Part shown: piece by piece, positions 43,430 to 54,520 of the stretch
Numbering within the stretch: position 1 is the first letter of the stretch
How the letters are laid out: each line of letters begins with the position of its first letter
Assembly (NCBI GenBank): GCA_030789695.1
Contig: CM061142.1
Location: 358,645,486 to 358,709,485, forward strand
Source: Scilla litardierei
Lineage: Eukaryota > Streptophyta > Magnoliopsida > Asparagales > Asparagaceae
Length of the DNA: 64,000 nucleotides
Reading direction: 5' to 3'
Program-made: the position numbers and the translations under genes
Notes under the pieces: generated by a model
What the model was told of the DNA's origin: nothing
What the model saw: only the letters and a program-made list of their open reading frames with translations
Databases searched by the model: none

Positions 43430-44549
43430 ATGATTGCTTTTTTCAGAAAACATCCGGTACTTCGACAGTGGATGTTCTCGGCACATGACTGGTAATCGAA
43501 GTCTTCTTACTGAATATACTACTGGCAACAAAGGTCATGTTACTTTTGGTGACGGTCAAAGGAGCAACGTCATTTGGAAGGGAGAGCTTAAGATGATGCG
43601 ATCTATTACTCTAAAAGATGTGATGCATGTAGAAGACTTGAAGGCTAATCTTATTAGCATAAGCCAATTGTGTGACCAAGGTCTCTTCGTTCAATTTACC
43701 AAAAACAAGTGTGTGGTTCTTAATGAAGCCAGAACCTGCATTCTGACTGGGAAAAGATCTGCTGACAATTGCTATTTACTTCAGGAAGCTAACAGTTGCC
43801 TTAGTGCTATTGTTGATGTCTCTAAGCAGTGGCACCAAAAGCTAGGGCATCTCAACTACAAGGCATTGATGAAGATATCCAAAGTGGGAGCTGTTCGTGG
43901 GATACCAGCCATAAACAAGAGAAGAGAAGGTGTATGTGGTTCTTGTCAACTAGGAAAGGAAAAGAAGACTAGTCATAGACAACTTCAGACTATCACCACA
44001 TCTAAGAACTTGGAGCTGCTACACATGGATCTGATCGGACCCACATCAGAAGTTAGCATGGGAGGTAAGAAATACATCTATGTTTGTGTTGACGATTTCT
44101 CACAATTTACTTGGGTAGATTTTCTCAAGGAGAAGTCAGACTCATTTGACGCTTTTAAGAAGCTATGCACTCGCCTTCAGACTGAGAAAGTAGACATCAT
44201 TGGGAAGACCGTCAGGATTCGAAGTGGCCATGGCAAGGAGTTCGAGAATCACTCTTTTGCTGACTTTTAAAAAGAACATGGAATTGCTCATGAGTTTTCA
44301 GCTTCTTAGACTCCTCAACAGAATGGAGTGGTTGAAAGAAAAAATAGTACTCTACAAGAAATGGCGCGCGTGATACTGAATGCCAGGAAGGTCAGTGCTA
44401 GATGGTGGGTAGAGGATGTCAACACTGCATGCTACACCATAAATAGAGTGTATCTAAGACGCAGAACGGAGAAAACTCCATATGAGATCTAGAAAGGTAA
44501 AAAACCTTATGTATCTTACTTTCATATCTTAGGAAGCAAATGTTACATC
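43430..44549 (+). pseudogene. Protease and integrase of Sirevirus 2
   Basis: The frame from 43434 has the protease centre YFDSGCSRHMTG, then an intact integrase HHCC zinc module (HQKLGHLNYKAL ... CGSCQLGKEK) and the first catalytic Asp in LHMDLIGP. The second catalytic Asp is Gly (RSGHGKEFEN, codon 44226-44228). Stops TAA 44268, TAG 44307 and TAG 44490 follow, yet the downstream text remains recognisable (TPQQNGVVERKN with the catalytic Glu). Confidence 0.85.
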
Positions 44550-45660
44550 TTGCATGATCGGACCCCTAAGGGAAAGTTTGATGCTAAGAGCGACAGAGGG
44601 ATATTCCTTGGATATTATACAACTAGCCGTGCTTTCAGGGTGCTAAATCATCGTACAAATGTCATGATGGAGTCAATTAATGTTGTTGTCGACGACTTTG
44701 ATCAGGGAGAAGTTGTTATAAGTGAAGGGACAACTCCTCAGGAAGAAGGCGCTGATGAAGAAGACAGTGTTGATCAAAATGTTACGACATTTGATACAAC
44801 ACAAGGTAGTGTTGAACAAAATGTTGTAACACAAGGTTCAACATCCGTAGAGGAACCACTGTCGGAGGGAAATGATATTCATCCCTCAAGAGGGATCACT
44901 AAAGTCATACGGAACCATCCTCTTGATCTTGTTATTGGTGATGTTCAAGATGGTCTTCGAACAAGAGGTACTAGTCAAGCCAACTATCGTGATCTTGTCG
45001 GATACGTCTGCTTTCTTTCTATTTTCGAACCAAAGATCGTGAGGGAAACACTTATTGATGATTTCTGGTTGTTAGCCATACAAGAAGAGCTGAATCAATT
45101 TCAGTGTAATGATGTCTGGTGTCTAATAGAGAGACCGAAAGGGTTAAATGTCATTGGGACAAAGTGGATATTCAAGAATAAAACCGATGAGAAGGGCAAT
45201 GTCACACGTAACAAGGCTCATCTGGTGGCTCAAGGCTACACTCAGATTGAGGGTATTGACTTTGATGAGACGTTTGTGCCTGTAGCTCGGCTGGAATCTA
45301 TCAGACTACTTCTTGCAGTGGCCTGCAGTTTCAACTTCAAGCTTCATCAGATGGATGTGAAGAGTGCGTTTCTGAATGTGATACTAAATGAAGAGGTATA
45401 TGTCGAACAATCGAAGGGGTTTGAAGATCCATTTCTACCTAACCATGCTACCAATTGAAAAAGCTCTCTATGGTCTGAAACAAGCACCAAAAGCTTGGTA
45501 CGAGAGGTTGACCAAATATCTTCTCCAAAAAGGCTATGAACGAGGGATAGCTGATAAAACATTATTTGTTCAAAGAACCAGGTCCGATGTTGTTGTTGCT
45601 CAGATTTATGTGGATGATATAGTATTGGCTCCACTTCACAACAACTAGTGCATGAATTCA
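44550..45660 (+). pseudogene. Reverse transcriptase of Sirevirus 2
   Basis: It begins with the end of integrase (HDRTPKGKFDAKSDRGIFLG), an acidic linker, then the RT fingers and palm (NVIGTKWIFKNKTDEKGNVT; AHLVAQGYTQIEGIDFDETF; HQMDVKSAFLN). It continues in another frame with KALYGLKQAPKAWYERL and an intact IYVDD catalytic motif near 45607. Frameshifts lie near 45440 and 45640. Confidence 0.85.
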
Positions 45661-46526
45661 TTGTCCTCATAAAGAAAGGGTTCGAAATGAGCATGGTTGG
45701 TGAATTAAACATGTTTCCTGGACTTCAAATAAAGCAATCTAGTGATGGGTTGTTCATATCTCAAAGTAAGTACGCTAAAAATCTTGTTAAGAGGTTTGGT
45801 CTAGAAAATGCTTGGCAAGTTCACACCCCTATGTCCATAACTGAAAAGCTGTCTAAGGATGATGGTTGGAAGTCAGTAAAGGTCACATTATACAGAAGTA
45901 TGATAGGAAGTTTACTGTATCTGACAGCTAGCATGCCAGGCATCAGTTTTCGTGTTGGGGTATGTGCTCGCTACCAAGCTTGTCCTAAAGAATCTCATAT
46001 TACTGTTGTGAAACGTATAATAAGATATATCAGCGGGACAGCTGATTATTGTATTTGGTATTCTAAGGACACTAATACCTTATTCTCAGGCTACAGTGAT
46101 GCTGATTGGGCAGGAAATGCAGATGATAGAAAAGTACCACAGGAGGATGCTTCTACGTGGGAAATAATCGTGTTTCCTGGTACAGCAAGAAGCAGAAGTC
46201 TATCTCCCTATCCACTGCCGAGGCCGAATATATTGCGGCAGGAAGTTGTTGCACACAACTCCTATGGATGAAACAGATGCTGACAGATTATGGTGTGGAG
46301 CAAGATGTCTTGACTATTTTGTGTGACAACCAGAGCGCCATAAATATATCCAAGAATCCCGTTCAACATTTCAGGACTAAGAATATATACATTCGACATC
46401 ATTTCATCGGAGAACTGGTTGAAAAGAAGGTTCTTGTCATGGAGTATGTGGCAACTACCAGTTAATTAGCTGACATCTTTACTAAACCCTTGGACTCCAG
46501 CAGATTTGAAGAATTACGACAAGCAC
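45661..46526 (+). pseudogene. RNase H and C-terminus of Sirevirus 2 polyprotein
   Basis: Recognisable segments: EFIVLIKKGFEMSMVGELNM, ISQSKYAKNLVKRFGLENA, GYSDADWAGNADDRK, then after a frame change SLSTAEAEYIAAGSCC and CDNQSAINISKNPVQH. TAA at 46463-46465 interrupts just before the usual LADIFTKPLDS ending, which is still readable up to the natural stop near 46526. Confidence 0.85.
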
Positions 46527-46775
46527 TTGGGCTGTGTCGTATCTAATATTGCACAATATGTTTTACATAATGTTGAATGTTATGTTGCAACATAAAGAGG
46601 GTTCTGAGTATTTTTTTGTAGGTACTGTCTTTCTTTACTTGCCCTGCCTTTATTATCTTGGGCTTTTCTCTCACGGCGCTCTTCGCTTCTCAAGTTTATT
46701 TCAAAAAAGTTTCAAAGTGCTCTTAGGGTTCTGGATTTTTCTCCGGTAAAGAAATTCCTTATCTCCCTTCGTCAA

Positions 46776-48730
46776 ATGGGGCGCGCTCAGAGTCTGAAAT
46801 TCTCTTCGAACCCTCGCCGCTCTTCTCGTCAGGCCGCATCTTCTCAGAGAACTTCATCTTCGTCTTCGTCTTCTCGAGTTAAACGAAAGGGGATGGTGCC
46901 TCATACCCATAGGGTTTCGCCAATTGGTAATTCTCCTCTCACCTCTTCCACAATGTCTCGTGATAACATGCATTCCTGCTCCTCATCGAATTTGGCTATA
47001 GTAGTATCTTCCCCAATTCTTTATATTCCTCTTCCTTCGGCCAAACCCTCCTTGTCGGAGTTTGAAGAAGATGAACAGTTTTCTCATCATGTAACTGTCT
47101 AAGATTGGTTTTGGTACCTCCGAAGGATGGGGAGAAGATAGGATCTCTCATGGCTAGATCTTTCTGAAGTTCGTGTTGACCAGCTTAATCATAAAAAGGT
47201 TCGTGGCAAGATAATCAGTGTGGAAGTGCTTGCAGATGATAGAGTCATTCTTCGTACCTGGAATCCAAGAAGATATTCTGTAAGAATTTCTAAAATATTT
47301 GTAGTGGAGATCTCTAATTCTGAGTCCTGCGTGTCTACAGAAAAGCCCCATCCGAATGTTGATGATGGCGTTCATTCTAGTTGTGTGGAGGGTGTTGCTG
47401 AAGGCATATCCAGTGAGGATCATAATGGTCATGACAGTGGTGTCTGTCTAGAGAAGGACCAACCTCAAGTGTCTGCAGAAATGATTGTTGATCCTATTAT
47501 CCCCGTTGTGGCTGCGGAATCTGATATGGTTACTGAAACAGGAGAGAACATCATGACTGATGTGGGTGTAGAAGTTGAGGTATCTGATGATCTGATGGAA
47601 TGTACTCAGGTTGGTGATGAAGGAACTGTCTCAGTTGATGTTCCAGTTGATGTTCCAAGTACGATCCAAGGATATGGCACTATAGATATGCCAGATGAGG
47701 TTCCCTCTTCAGATGTTGATCCCAAAGTCAATGTTGATCCCAGTGTCAATGTTGCACAAATGTTGAACCATCCGCTACTGAAGAGATGACTGCTGTGTCA
47801 GTGGAAGGAGACCCATTAGTTGCCTCTCCTTCTGAGGATCTGATACCCCCGCATTCTCGCAAACCAAGATCTGGCTCTCGTAAGCATGCAGCTGCTTCCA
47901 GATTGTATACTCCATCTCCATCTAAGAAGTCCAAGGTGGATGGCCTTTCAGGTTCTTATCATCTGTCTCCATTTTCGACATCTGATGCCTTATCCAAGAC
48001 ATTCTTTGACCTGTCCTGCAAAAAGAGAAGGTCCACATACTTTGAGAGGTCCATTCTTGGCGAAAAATCTCTAGCCATATCCCCTTTTGCAAAGACATAG
48101 TGCGTTTCCTTCTTCAAGGAGATTGATCTACTGCATGCAGCGAGTTGTTTTAAGACATTTTACCCAGTCTTAGTTCAGGAATTTTACTGCACTCTGTCCA
48201 AATCCTCAGGGGATTCTTCTTCTAGATGGGCTTTCAGGACCTATATTAGGGCCAAAGTAATCCCTTTCTGTCCATCCTTGATTAATAAATTTCTGAAGTG
48301 GTCATGCTCTCAGAATCTGCCTGCTTATGGAATCTTTGTTGGTGATGACTTTGATCTCTTCGTGAAGACTGTCACAGGGGGACAGTACAAATGGTCTCCT
48401 AAATCTTTTTCCTTTTTATCTTCTGCTCTGACAGCTAAATACTTCTTGCTTTATCGGATTTCTACTCGAAACTGGCTGCCTACCACTAATATGTCTGTAG
48501 TAACTAAGACCATGTGCAAGCTGATTTATTCGGCTGGGACCAAGAAGCCCTTCAATCTGGGATGGATCATATTCGACTCCATTCTATCTCTATCTGAGTC
48601 CTCTGCGCCATCTTCCTCAGTTCCTCATGCCTCACTCATATCCATGGTGCTCCACTCCCAGCGGATTGTCCCTGACTCATCTGAGCTTGCCTTGACTTGT
48701 GAACGGATCAACTTTAATACCAAGTCTGTG
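46776..48730 (+). pseudogene. Env-like ORF of Sirevirus 2, 5' part
   Basis: After pol and a roughly 250-bp gap, an extra protein starts MGRAQSLKFSSNPRRSSRQA, a basic Ser/Arg-rich N-terminus. It continues in acidic Val/Asp-rich sequence (47220-47789), a basic segment (HSRKPRSGSRKHAAASRLYT) and a globular-looking part (48278-48730: KWSCSQNLPAYGIFVGDDFD; TGGQYKWSPKSFSF). This position after pol is typical of the env-like ORF in some Sireviruses. No convincing signal peptide or membrane span is visible, so an envelope role is not supported by sequence. Several frame changes exist and the ORF is split at 48730. Confidence 0.65.
48726..48730 (+). repeat. Possible target duplication CTGTG/CTGTA around TGTAAC copy C
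   Basis: CTGTG precedes the repeat and CTGTA follows it at 52637-52641 (four of five bases match). A 5-bp duplication is what an LTR element would leave. Confidence 0.45.
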
Positions 48731-49025
48731 TGTAACGCCCCGCTTCCCAAAAGACACAGGAAGTGAGAACGTTACGAGGTCCGCATGAACTAGAGCGGTG
48801 AGGCTCGAGTTCAATGAGCGTCTGTGATAAAAACACAGGACAGGTCCTTGCATGCATTTCAAAACAATAAGAATTACTCATAAATTAAAGCCACATCCAG
48901 AATTAAAATGTCTGTACACGAAATAAAACGTCAAGTCACAGCTGGGCCAAAATAACAACAAGGAGAAACGTACACCACAAGAAAACTGAAAGTAAACTAA
49001 AGGAGAACAGCAACGGTGAAGGTCC

Positions 49026-49130
49026 CTAGTCCTCCGCAGTGAGAGACTTGGCGTCTACGACGAACTCCTGGCTCTCTAAGTCAGGCGTCTCGTAAGGATC
49101 CTCTTGGTACTCAGGCTCGGGATCTGACAT
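49026..49130 (-). CDS. Acidic mini-exon in TGTAAC repeat, copy C
   Basis: An open frame reads MSDPEPEYQEDPYETPDLES and fourteen more residues to TAG. The ATGTCAG that gives the Met also forms the acceptor seen in copy A, so the true peptide may begin after splicing. Phase and acidic character agree with copies A and B. No known family is recognised. Confidence 0.4.
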   Translation of the reverse strand: MSDPEPEYQEDPYETPDLESQEFVVDAKSLTAED

Positions 49131-49697
49131 ACATCCAAAAACATGAATGTATGTCAGCAAGGGTCAGCAAGAAGATGTTAGAAAACCCAAGGCAAGATAT
49201 ACAAAATGATATTGAATTTAAGAGACTTTAATTAAATTTTACGAGGTGTCAACAACAAGTTTGAGCATGCCAATTATAAATGAAGTAAAGTAAGACATAC
49301 CTAACATGTAGTTCTAAGCAGTTTAACAAGTAAAGTAAAGCTTTTCTTTTGATTCATTAGCATGTCAATTTAACTTAGACAACAATAATAATTTGTAAGT
49401 TCCATGTAAATGTTTCATATCTCTCATAGGGTTCTCGCCTTTAGATCGTAATGAGTGGATCGTTCTTCTCATGGGGGTTTACCGTGATTGACGCTACCCC
49501 ACCGCATGTGGGTGGTGCTCTTGAAGAGAGGACGCCTGCATACGCCTAGTGGCCGCTCAACCCTAACCCCACCCCATATTTGTGCTGGAACACGAGCCAG
49601 CCTAGTCAACTCACACGACATCACGAAGTCAAGATTTCGCTTTCGAGGCGCATGATTTCACGATGTCACACATTTGTTAAATATTCTAAGACATGCA

Positions 49698-49706
49698 GCA
49701 ATTTAA
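49698..49706 (+). repeat. 9-bp target duplication GCAATTTAA, left
   Basis: Exact match at 50862-50870 on the other side of the TIR element. Nine bases is the Mutator-superfamily length. Confidence 0.9.
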
Positions 49707-50861
49707 GGGGAATTCACATAAAAATACCCTAACGTTTGGCGGCGTTTTCATATTAATATCCTGAACTTTTAAGTTGTACAAATTTATACCCAAACATTAT
49801 ACGCTGGTTTTAACTTGATAACTTTTTTAATTTTCCTCCAAATTATTGAAATTTGGACGATTATACCCCTCAATGTCAGTCTTCAGTAAATACCCTAACA
49901 TTTAATATATATTTCATATTAATACCCACATACCCCTATGGCCCCCCTCCCTGTCACTGCCGCCCCCTATTTTCGGGGGAGGGGGCGGTGCCCCCTCCCC
50001 CTTCGCCTCAGTCGTGGAGGAGGAGGGGGCGCCGCACCCTCCCCACCACTGCCGCCCCCTAATTTCGGGGGAGGGGGCGGCGCCCCCTCCCCCTCCACCT
50101 CAGTCGTGGAGGAGGAGGGGGCGCCGCCCCCTCCCCCCACTGCCGCCCCCCACTCCGCCTCAGTCATGAGGGAGGAGGGAGGCGGTAATAGGGGGAGGGG
50201 GCGGCGCCCCCTCCCCCTCCCACGACTGAGGCGGAGGGGGAGGGGGCATGAGGCGGAGTGGGGGGCGGCAGTGGGGGGAGGGGGCAGCGCCCCCTCCCCC
50301 TCCACGACTGAGGCGGAGGGGGAGGGGGCGCCACCCCCTCCCCGCCACTGCCGCCCCCTATTTTCGAGGGAGGGGGCGCCGCCCCCTCCCCCTCCGCCTC
50401 AGTCATGGGGGAGGAGGGGGCGCCGCCCCCCTCCCTGCCACTGCCGCCCCCTATTTTCCAAGGAGGGGCAGCGCCCCCTCCCCCTCCGCCTACTGCTGTC
50501 CCCACCCCCTCTGCCTCAGTAGGCGGAGGGGGAGGCGGCGCCGCCCCCCACCCCCCACTGCCGCCCCCTGTTTTCGGGGGAGGGGGACGACGCCCCCTCC
50601 CCCTCGCCTCAGTCGGGGAGGAGGAGAGGGCGCCGCCCCCTCCCCCCACTGTCGCCCCCTATTTTCGGTGGAGGGTACTTGTTTGAAACATATACCAAAA
50701 TGTTAGGGTATTTTTTTTGTTTTGGTGCAATGGCAAAACGGGAATAATTTAACGCCGTTAGCTAAAACAGATGGAAAGGTATAGATTTGTACTACTTAAA
50801 AGTTCAGGGTATTAATATGAAACTGCCCCCAAACGTTAGGGTATTTTTATGTGAATTCCCC
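49707..50861. mobile_element. Non-autonomous Mutator-like element with GC-rich core
   Basis: Long terminal inverted repeats start GGGGAATTCACATAAAAATA and continue CCCTAACGTTTGG, then CATATTAATA-CCTGAACTTTTAAGT with mismatches, for about 85 bp at each end. A perfect 9-bp duplication flanks it. It encodes no transposase; the core is the G/C-rich array. Confidence 0.9.
49950..50690. repeat. G/C-rich inverted and tandem array in the MULE
   Basis: CTGCCGCCCCCTATTTTCGG, GGAGGGGGCG and CCCCCTCCCCCTCCGCCTCA blocks repeat about every 85-110 bp, with some inverted near 50190-50300. Runs of four to six G occur on both strands, so quadruplex formation is plausible. Long frames here (Pro/Arg/Gly-rich in every frame) are products of composition. 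Confidence 0.85.
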
Positions 50862-52636
50862 GCAATTTAATAAAACCATCATTTATTTTTATACAACATT
50901 TTCAATGATTACGAGAGTGGTGAACAACATTTACAATAATTTAACAAAAGTAAAGAACATATGGATTTAACGAATAAATCACGGAAAGTAACTTTCTTTG
51001 CCATTGTTCAAAACTAAGGTATATCAAGTTATGTGTCGTTGGGTCATATTTTTAGTCCAGGACGTCATGGTAGTAATTTCATGCGTCATTTCACGTGTAG
51101 ATTTTGAGTTATACAACTTTACATGCAAAAGACCAAATGAGCATCTAGCTTCAAAAATTCACTATATATTGCATGCTTGCCTGATTTCAGCGATTTTGGT
51201 GTCGTTGGGTTCGTCTTAATGGGTACTACGTTATGGTATGTCTTGTTCTCTGTTTCGGTTAAACACATCAATGAATTAGGTTCGTCTCAAGATAATCACA
51301 ATATCAAAATAATCCCTGAATTAGGTTCGTCTGATTCTATTGAGTTCTCTATCTAGGGTGATGTTTATATTATATTATATTATTCTTATACTAAAATGAT
51401 ATGCCTTATTATTCTAATTTCTAATGTTATTATCCTAACATTATTTACAACAACTAACATGCTGAAAATAAATAATACTAACAAGTTAACATTAAAATTA
51501 ATACTATAAGCTAATTATAAAGTTAATACTATATTTAATACTACACATACTCTAACATATAATAATACCTTACCCCTCTAACTCTCTCTTAGTTGTCTCT
51601 TCTCTTACCTCTTTCTTTTTCTTTTTCTTTTCTTTTTGTTTGTAGCAGAGGAACTCACGTATAGGGGGACTCACGCACGCACGCAGGGAAGTGGCACAGG
51701 GCGGCGGTACGGCGGTGCGTATGGGGGCGTCAGACAGGGCAGCTCTCGACGGTGCTGCACGGCGGCTTGCGCGGCCGCAGGCGACTGCAAGGGCTGCGGC
51801 CTGGCGACTCACGACAGTAGGGGGTTGTGGCCTGTCGGACGGAGGCACGTACGAGGAGCACGGGAAGAGGAATGGGGAAGAAGGGGAGAAGGATTTGATC
51901 GAATCTGAAATTGTTTTAGATTTGTTTTTTTTTTGTTGGGTTTAATCTGAAATTGGTTTCAGATTTGGGGTTGATTTCGAATTGGGTTTTGATTTGGGTG
52001 ATTTGTTTGATTTGGGGCTGATTTGTTTCTGGTTTTGCGAAATTGGTGGATGATTTGGGTTGTGTTGATTTGGAAAAGGATGAACAGATTTTGGGAAATG
52101 ATTAGGGATGATTTGTTTTGCAGAAGGGTTTTGCAGGAGAGAAGATGATGGTAATCCTTAAGAAGATTGACAGGGGACATGGTTTAATTAGATTAGGTTT
52201 CTAATTAATGAATCTTTTTGACTAACGATGAAGAAACACGTGTGTTTTGATTAAAGCAGGAATTATGTAAGTTTTGACTAATCTCTTTTTAGGGGGAGGA
52301 ACCTGGTTTAAAGAAACGCGTTTCTCTCCCTTTAGTTTTTATAAAAATTAAAATGTGAATGATAAGTAGTGTTAAGGTAGGAGGTTAAAGGATTAAAGTA
52401 TTTAAGTAAATATAAATGTAATTATTAAAATAAATAAATTAATTAGTAAGATAATTAAATTAAAGTAATTTGTTAAACTTGATAGTTAATTAATTATGAT
52501 ACGGTAAAAACGAAAACATAGGCGCGCTCACATCGACGCATAGCAAAGAAAGTACGGACAAAAAATTATTCGAACAACTGAAATAAAATACAGGTACGCA
52601 CGATTTTAAACACGTCTAAAAATACAGGCTGTTACA

Positions 52637-52949
52637 CTGTAGTAGGTAAAATCGATGATATATCTGTTGTCTCTACATCTCCTCAGAATTATGTGCCTAC
52701 CTCTCCTATTTCCCCTCATCTGCATATGCATCTGATGTTAAAATGCCTCCATCTTCGTCTGTCCCCATGGATGGACAGTCGGTTATCCTGGAAGACATTC
52801 TGGTGCTCGAAAAGGCTGTGAAGAATGTGGATGATCAGCTGCTCCTTCTTCAAAGTCATAAGGTTTTACTAGAATCTAATAAGCTTTTACTTCAGGACAT
52901 AATTTCACACCTTAAATCCAACCTATCTTCAGGAAGTAGTGCCCAGTAA
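52637..52949 (+). pseudogene. Env-like ORF of Sirevirus 2, 3' part
   Basis: It resumes with VGKIDDISVVSTSPQNYVPT and, in another frame, SVILEDILVLEKAVKNVDDQ then LLLLQSHKVLLESNKLLLQD. This Leu-rich heptad segment is a clear coiled coil ending at the TAA of 52947-52949. A C-terminal coiled coil is common for this ORF. Confidence 0.6.
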
Positions 52950-52969
52950 GGTATGTCCTTTGTCTTTTT

Positions 52970-52988
52970 GTGGCCCAAAGGGGGAGAT
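52970..52988 (+). other. Upstream polypurine tract of Sirevirus 2
   Basis: GGCCCAAAGGGGGAGATTTT lies 240 bp before the LTR and nearly copies the terminal tract. Repeated polypurine tracts are a described feature of Sireviruses. Confidence 0.65.
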
Positions 52989-53210
52989 TTTGGATTTGGT
53001 TGTATTTTGGTTGTATATGGTGGTTGTTGTGGCCTTGAAACCTTGTGGTGGTGTTGTGGTGCACTGGGTTGTTCTCTTGGTGTGGGGTATGCTGTATGCG
53101 GTCTCTCTGATATATCATTTGTATGATTGTCTTCGTCAGATTTACTGTGCTATTCTCCAGTATGTCTGTCATCTTGATCTCGTCTGTGTTTATTCTTGAT
53201 TGTGCCACTA

Positions 53211-53228
53211 AAAGCCAAAGGGGGAGAT
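53211..53228 (+). other. Terminal polypurine tract of Sirevirus 2
   Basis: AAAGCCAAAGGGGGAGAT ends directly at the TGTTAGG of the 3' LTR. Confidence 0.8.
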
Positions 53229-54113
53229 TGTTAGGTCATACGTATATGACTTTGTTGCCGTTAGTGGCACAATGGGTGTGTATGGAGAATGTTGGATAAT
53301 GTGTTGTATATTATGTTGAACATAATGTCCAACATATGAGATCGGGTTTTTGCGATGTTGTATGAGGCTGGTCGTATTACAGTGTATCGTAGATGAGAGG
53401 CTATTTGGTTGTTGGCTATTGCCTTCTAAGGCTTTGGTGGTTATCCATCAACTAAAGAATCATTACAGATTCTGTTGGGATCGAGTATCTCTAGCTTTCA
53501 TTGAGGTGGTTGTAGGGAGATGGTGGTTTTCGCTCAATTATGGTTATTGCTATTTTTAGCAGTTGAGGCGAAAAACAAATTTCCTAGCTTGGCTTCGTTA
53601 ATTACGGACTTCTAATCTTCCCAGATTTGATTGCATGTACTTCCTTTAACGGCTCCATAATTGAGGAGGAAATTCGGTTAAAAGGGTAACGAAGATTGGC
53701 GGCTAGGGTTACGACTTGAATGATAGCTTTTGCAAAAGCTGCAAGGAGCTCCGGGAGGAGACTGACTACTACAGAGGTAGGGGATCAAGGGAGTTGATCT
53801 TTGTCAGTTTAGCAAGGGGATCTTGCACCCAAGGGGATCTTGCACCCAAGGGGATCTTGCGCAAATTACTCCATGGGGATTGATTGAGATCATCCCTATC
53901 GGTTTGTGTTGAGGGGGAGGATGTTCCCCTTAGTAATATGTAGTATTGGTGTTTTTCTAATCATTAATACTTAGTGGAGTTATTTGATTTTTTGGGCGAG
54001 GCCCCGCAGATGTAGGTGTGTGCACCGAACTGCGTTACCAATTTCTTTGTGTCATCTTGAGTTCTCTGTTGTTCCTATGAGTTTTATTGTTTGAGCTTGC
54101 GTATTAAATTTCA
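53229..54113 (+). mobile_element. 3' LTR of Sirevirus 2
   Basis: Similar along its length to the 5' LTR, with scattered transitions and one extra 22-bp CAAGGGGATCTTGCACC copy near 53830. Confidence 0.85.
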
Positions 54114-54257
54114 ATCCATTCCTACACAAGGGTCAAACTCTCATACAGAGAATTACTAACTCCCATTCAGAGAAGTATGGTTAGTCCTACACTAGGACAC
54201 CAAACTCCCACAAAGAGAGTATCTAATTCCCACAAAGAGAATTAGGGTTTCAAAGAA
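54114..54257 (-). mobile_element. LTR of Sirevirus 1, outer part
   Basis: Carries CTCCCACAAAGAGAGTATCT and related words like those in 40560-40675, and continues the LTR split by Sirevirus 2. It ends where the CACTA terminus begins, so its own end is missing. Confidence 0.55.
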
Positions 54258-54520
54258 CACTACTACAAAATAGACCTTTAATAGCACACCTTTAAGAGCG
54301 CTTGCCAATTATAAGCGCTGCTTATTAGAGTCACAGATAATAGACACCTTTTCTTTCTGCAAGCGCTTTTAAAGGTCGGATAATAGACATCGCTTCTTTC
54401 TGCAAGCACTGTTAAAGGTCTGATAATAAACAACGCTTCTTTCTGCAAGCGCTGTGTATTAGAGGCACAAATAATAGACAGCGCTTTCTGCAAGCGCTGT
54501 TAAAAATACATATAGATGTG
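54258..54520 (+). mobile_element. One terminus of a CACTA transposon
   Basis: Begins CACTACTACAAAATAGACC, the classic CACTA inverted-repeat start. It is followed by closely spaced subterminal repeats (TTCTGCAAGCGCTGTTAAA, AATAGACA-GCGCTT). The opposite end (TTTTGTAGTAGTG) was not found in the window, so the element is truncated or its end lies elsewhere. Confidence 0.75.

Larger units (their letters stand above)
48731..52636 (-). mobile_element. TGTAAC-type repeat, copy C, interrupted by a MULE
   Basis: On the minus strand it starts TGTAACAGCCTGTATTTTTA and ends GGGAAGCGGGGCGTTACA. Without the 1155-bp MULE and its 9-bp duplication it is about 2.74 kb, close to copy A. The order of leader (around 51650-51900), A/G-rich tract and donor GTAAGAG, AT-rich part, TGGCTCGTGTTCCAGC block (about 49590) and acidic exon is conserved. 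Size, ends and near target duplication favour a large solo LTR, possibly from a chromovirus with long LTRs, but this was not verified. Confidence 0.6.
40676..54113 (+). mobile_element. Sirevirus 2, full-length copia element with env-like ORF
   Basis: LTRs at 40676-41537 and 53229-54113 share TGTTAGGTCATACGTATATG to AAATTTCA and are visibly similar but clearly diverged, so it is older than the LARD-like element. A primer site follows the left LTR, and repeated polypurine tracts precede the right one. Order inside: gag, protease, integrase, RT, RNase H, then an extra ORF, as in env-bearing Sireviruses. A 3.9-kb insertion interrupts the extra ORF. The five bases on either side (ccaac and atcca) do not match. 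Confidence 0.85.

Noticed and set aside
49938..50649. Long Pro/Gly/Arg-rich frames on both strands
   Set aside because: They come from the G/C-rich MULE array, which is open in nearly every frame.
46776..52949. Calling the extra Sirevirus ORF a true envelope gene
   Set aside because: No clear signal peptide, cleavage site or membrane span is visible; only the position after pol supports the label.
40671..54118. Target site duplication for Sirevirus 2
   Set aside because: CCAAC and ATCCA do not match; either decayed or lost through rearrangement.
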